From: Lycium barbarum
Lineage: Eukaryota > Streptophyta > Magnoliopsida > Solanales > Solanaceae
Assembly (NCBI RefSeq): GCF_019175385.1
Contig: NC_083344.1
Coordinates: 57,970,782 to 58,034,781, forward strand
DNA: 64,000 nucleotides
Direction of reading: 5' to 3'
Of the stretch, positions 59,508 through 64,000 are shown in pieces (positions within the stretch are counted from its first letter, which is position 1; every line of letters begins with the position of its first letter). Under the pieces are notes generated by a model. That model did not search any database and was not told where the DNA came from. It saw only the letters and a program-made list of their open reading frames with translations. Made by a program: the position numbers and the translations under genes.

Positions 59508-62065
59508 TGTTATGCCCCGCATTTTTATACGTCGAATTATTCGCAAGCTAATCGACTTAAGTTAAAGACGGGATCATTTTCGAATATAAAATAGGAACCT
59601 TTAATTTTCAATTTTAGTTAGTACACAAATTGTTTATAAATTTTATTTAGTGTAGACATATTATTGGAGATTAGGGACTAATTAATTATGATTAAATTAT
59701 TAAGTAGATATTAGTAATTAATTAAGTAGCTAATAAGGTAATTAGAGTTGGCCCCACCGATTTAATTTTAAAAAAAAAGAGGGGGGGGGGGGGATGAGTC
59801 ATTATAGAGGGACATGTGTCCACTCCATGGGCAGCCTATATAACTTTATGTGATAACTAATTCATGAATGCATAGTCCATTTTTCATTCATGAAGTTGAG
59901 TAAGGAAAGTGAAGCTCCTAAGCTTTTAGGGAGAGAAAGCAATTCACGGCCATGGCATAGGGCAGTTCACGGCCAGCTGCTGTTCCCACCATTAAAATGG
60001 CTATCTTGTATTGAATTGGAGAAGGAGACATGACCATCCATGGCTGCCAAGCTCATGTCCATGTCTACCCTTGATCAATCTCAAGTGTTGCAAGAAAAAT
60101 CAAGTCCCTAAGGTAAGGTTTAATACTCTCCTACATGTTTTAGAAATGATTTGGTCTTTGTATGAATTGGTGGATGTGGAATTGTTGAGTCGAAAGACTA
60201 GAAGTGTGGTTATTGTTCTTGTTGTTGTCATGTTGTCATTGATATGGCTTCTAAATTTAGAAGAAAGAAGTGTATAACGTATCGTATACAAAGCGTGTGT
60301 TGGTTTGTTTGGAGTATAATCTTAAACGTTTATGAGCCGGATTGTAAGGATTTTATATGAATATTTCTACTACTGTCATTGTTGGTATTGCTGTGATAAC
60401 AGGAGGTTAGTTGGAAGTTCCGGTTAGGCGGATAGGGGAAATGCTGCCCGATTTCCGTTAAGTTCTTATTAATGAAAATCCTAATCAAGAGAGTATGAAT
60501 TAAAGAATGATCCCTCTAAGTGATTGGTTGTAGATTTATAAGCTAGAAAGTATGGTTTACTGACGATAGCGCCACTCTTATATTAAATAGGCTAAAGGGG
60601 CGACGAAGCGAACGTGGTTACCGTTAACCTATAACAGGTATGTAAAGCTGTCCCTTCTTTCTTTTGGCATGTCTTAGATTTAAGTGATGAATGATATGAG
60701 CTTTCGGGTAATCCTATTCATAAGTCTTGAGTTGATTCATGATTCTTATTCACTTCTTGATGTTAGAAGTCTTAAGTGATTGAGCTTCCCTCTTCAGTTT
60801 TCTATACGTTGGATAATATTCGATATATATAAGCTCTTATTCCTAGAAACTCTACGATAACTAATGTCCTTGACTTCTATAAGCTGTTTCATACTATATT
60901 GACATATGTCTATGGTTCCTAAGGCTCTTTTGATATTATTTATGATGACGTTCGAGGGATATTTGATATGATTGTCACTATTGATACTCAGGTGTAAATC
61001 CCTTCTTCTTATTCTGTTTGAGTCTTGATAATGTTTTAAATTGCATATAGTTTCTCACTACTCTGCTCGTGCATGCCTCAATATATCTTTCACTGAGTCC
61101 CGGGCCAGGACACGTTTTCGTGCACAATTTCACTACATTGTTCACCGAGTCCCTCACTAGAGGGCCGGGACACGTTATATATATGATGATATGATGATGT
61201 GATGATATGATGATATGGTGATGTGATTATGGTGCCAAGGATGACTTTATTCACCGAGTCCCTCACTAGAGGGCCGGGACACGTTATATATATATATGAT
61301 GATGATATGATTATGTCACCGAGTCCCATAATGGGCAGGGTATGATATATGATATTGACATGCATGATTTATGTTTCAAAAGGCAAGTGTTTTGGTATTC
61401 TGGATGTTATCCTTGTCTCCTGTACTCTCTATTTCAGTTATGATCCTTTTTACTGCATACCATGCTTTATATACTCAGTACATATTCCGTACTGAGCCCC
61501 TTTCTTCGGGGGGACTGCATTCGTGCAGGCAGGTACTGATAGTCGGCTTGGTGACCCTTCAGCATAGGACTTCTACTCAGCTGTCTTGGAAGGCTTCGTT
61601 GTTCCGGAGTCTAGACTTTTGGTACAGATCTTATGATATATATATGTACGTTTATCCAGGGGTACGACGGGGCCCTGTCCCGTAATCTTTCACTGTAGAT
61701 ACTCTTAGAGGTCTGTAGACATATGTGTGTGGGTTGTGTATAAGTTCTGTTCAGCTGTGTCTATACGATGTGCTATGATATGATGTCCGTCTGTAGTGGC
61801 AGCCTTGTCGGCTTGCATATGACAAGATGTTGATGTGTAGTGGCAGCCTTGTCGGCTTGCCTATCATTTTATGATTTGATCAGTTATGACTCCTGAGGAG
61901 ACAGTTTATTTGAATATACATATATGATGACGTTATGAACCGTTGGAGTTCTTTTGCAAGTTTCCATATTGTTCATAGATTCAGTTTGATTATATTTTAA
62001 CAGGTTTGTATACGGGTGTCCAGTTCGGGCACTAGTTATGGCCCACGGGGTTGGGTCGTGAAACA
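59508..62065 (+). mobile_element. E10: plus-strand solo LTR inside the E8 LTR (about 2.56 kb)
   Basis: Starts TGTTATGCCCCGC and ends GGGTTGGGTCGTGAAACA, where relatives end GTGACA. Removing it rejoins a host GGGACA...GGCCCCG block present in other LTRs. Flanks CAGGG and AAGGC-like sequence give no clean duplication, so the right edge is uncertain by a few bases. Same LTR family as the E4 LTR, in opposite orientation. Contains a 13-G run (59781-59793), CCCTC-ACTA-GAGGG hairpins (about 61150 and 61260), the conserved hairpin module (about 61470-61530) and two GCAGCCTTGTCGGCTTGC repeats (about 61800 and 61843). No primer-binding site follows. Confidence 0.75.
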
Positions 62066-64000
62066 AGGCCCCGACATACCCGTACACACACATGATAACC
62101 GTAATGAATCAGCACTGCTCCAGGAAGAAAATGGAGTTTGCCAATCCTAGCTGATAGCCAACCATCCTGGCTGAATACTTTTACCTGTAAAAGAATCTGG
62201 GATTGCGTGGCATGAACACAGCGCCCCCAGGCAAAGGGACGTCAGTACGAACAATTTACCGAGTATGTAAGGTAGTGGTGATCATAAAGAATGAGACATA
62301 AGCCATAATGAATGTATGAGAAACCACCTGTAATATGAATAGCACCGAAGGCAATGACTAAAAATGTAAATATATGCCATACCCGGCCCTTTAGTAAGGG
62401 ACTCGGTAAAAAATAAATATATATACCGTACCCGGCCCTCTAGTGAGGGACTCGGTGAGTGAAGTCATCATATACCATCCATACCCGGCCCATCACGGGA
62501 CTCGGTGCCAGAATCATATAATCATATATATATACATACCGTACCCGACCCTCTAGTGAGGGACTCGGTGAACAATGCAGTGAAACTGTGCACGAATATA
62601 TACCCGGCCCAAAACTCGGTGAATGATATATTAACGGTATGCACGAGCAGAATGTCATGAGCAACCATAGGCAACTAAATCATCTAAGACTCAATAGAAT
62701 AATTAGAATGAACTAACACTTGAGAATCAAAGTCAACAGTCATGTCAAGTACCCCTCGAACGTCACTATGGATTATATCAAATAGGACTTCAGGAATCAC
62801 AGACACGTATCAAGACATAATGAAATAGCTTCTAGAAATCAAGAACATTAGCCATTCTAGTATTCCTAAGAATAGGAGCTTCTTTGGAGTTTATACGTTC
62901 GTCGTCCGTTTGTTTCATATAGACCATGCCAAAAGAAGAAAGAAGAGATAGCCTTAACATACCTTTGTCGCTTGCGCTCTTAAATCAACGTATGCTTCCA
63001 ATACTGGCCAATCTACAATCAAGGTAAAGTAAACCGTAAATAATTCGCAAGGGTTTGTACAATACTCCTTTAGGTCCGTAACCAACTTCCGTAAATTCGA
63101 GCAGCATTTCCCCTATGTTACCTACTCCAATCCAAGTTTAAACAACTCCCAATCAATAGTAACAACATCAACAAAAATGGTACATACAAGTTGCTATATC
63201 AAACCAAGTCAGAATTATGCCACAGTCCCTTTTCAACTAATTCAAGATCATGAAATCTCTTCCCTTGAGTTTTAGTCCAAGTCTATATAGACAAATCTTC
63301 CATCAATTCTCTTTATAAACCCATAGACATATATAGCAACATCAAGAACGTATTAATAATGCTATTTACCATAATTTCCATCCATAAAAATATCTATATA
63401 ACCCACAAAACAGTCCAACAAACAGCCCATGAGCCAACAACAACATCAAATACGATTTATGGTATAATTTTCGTATTTCTCGTCCCAGGATTTAGCTATG
63501 ACTTCAATGAATTTAAATATACTTAGAAGAGGATAATTATTACCTTATATGCGAAGAAATACTCTTCTTCCACATTACTTCACCTTGACTAAATTCCAAA
63601 TTCAACAACACGACAAAACGGAACAACGAGATCCAAGTTGAGAGCAACGCCTGGTATGTTTCTTCTATTTTCCTTTCGCGTATGGATTTCCCTTTGGAAG
63701 ATCGTATGAGTATATATATTTTTATATAGATGTACGTATTGCTGGTCTCCTCTTTGACGTTATTCTCCAAACAACAACAGTAGCAAAAGAGTTGATTTAA
63801 GAGATAACTAATGAAAATCCTTTTTCTTATACCTTTACTTCCAATTTGACACCTTAGTTGCCATGTGTCACCACTAGATATCCCTAAGATAATTGTCACC
63901 AGTTTGTTTATTTACATAGACCATACGTCCTTTTATCTCCATGTCCCACATAATCACTAATTCTCTCCATGTCTTCCATTAATTCAATATTTATCCAATT
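62066..64000 (-). mobile_element. E8 right LTR, second part (runs off the window)
   Basis: Continues with AGGCCCCGACATACCC, degenerate hairpin module (about 62207-62275), CCCTCTAGTGAGGG hairpins near 62440 and 62551, the CATGCCAAAAGAAGAAAGAAG...ACATACC block near 62926 and the CAGCATTTCCCCT element near 63102. The LTR end lies beyond 64000. No gene seen; short open frames here lack any recognisable motif. Confidence 0.65.

Overview
This is a stretch of plant nuclear heterochromatin made almost entirely of nested Ty3/gypsy LTR retrotransposons. I find no host protein-coding gene, tRNA gene or rDNA unit. Three things point to a plant: the pol fragments are of the Tekay/Del type (integrase with a C-terminal chromodomain-like segment), every element has a primer-binding site TGGTATCAGAGC complementary to plant initiator tRNA-Met, and the LTRs are about 2.6-3.4 kb long. 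The LTR style resembles Solanaceae, but that is inference. I label the elements E1-E10 in window order.

Left block (1-10544). The window opens in the 3' end of a plus-strand LTR (E1, 1-300) inserted in the left LTR of E2 (301-8439, minus strand). E2 keeps only gag. Protease, reverse transcriptase (RT), RNase H and integrase are missing at a junction that looks exactly like a spliced intron. Its gag is split by a solo LTR (E3, 889-4198). E2 sits in the non-coding internal region of E4 (8440-10544).

Middle block (10545-25135). The right LTR of E4 (10545-11345 plus 22310-24131) is interrupted by a solo LTR (E5, 11346-22309). E5 is in turn interrupted by a complete non-autonomous element (E6, 14039-21900, target-site duplication GCCTT) whose internal region has no gag or pol but carries a near full-length 5S rRNA-like sequence. 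Duplicated and truncated LTR ends follow up to 25135.

Right block (25136-64000). E8 is an old minus-strand non-autonomous element with internal pieces at 25136-25539, 44455-45552 and 56399-59217, and a right LTR from 59218 off the window end. Into it went E7 (25545-44449, plus strand), a tandem LTR-internal-LTR-internal-LTR array bounded by one 5-bp duplication (ATAAC). E9 also inserted there (45558-56393, minus, duplication GCTAT); it joins a decayed pol fragment to non-coding filler with a second 5S-like sequence. A plus-strand solo LTR, E10 (59508-62065), interrupts the right LTR of E8.

How the parts relate: gag/pol-bearing (E2, E7, E9) and coding-free (E4, E6, E8) elements share the primer-binding site, a leader motif, a possible RNA-dimerisation hairpin and several LTR hairpins. 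This fits the coding-free elements having been mobilised in trans by autonomous relatives. All coding regions seen here are broken, so nothing in the window is autonomous now. All statements come from reading the sequence by eye; substitution counts are hand counts.
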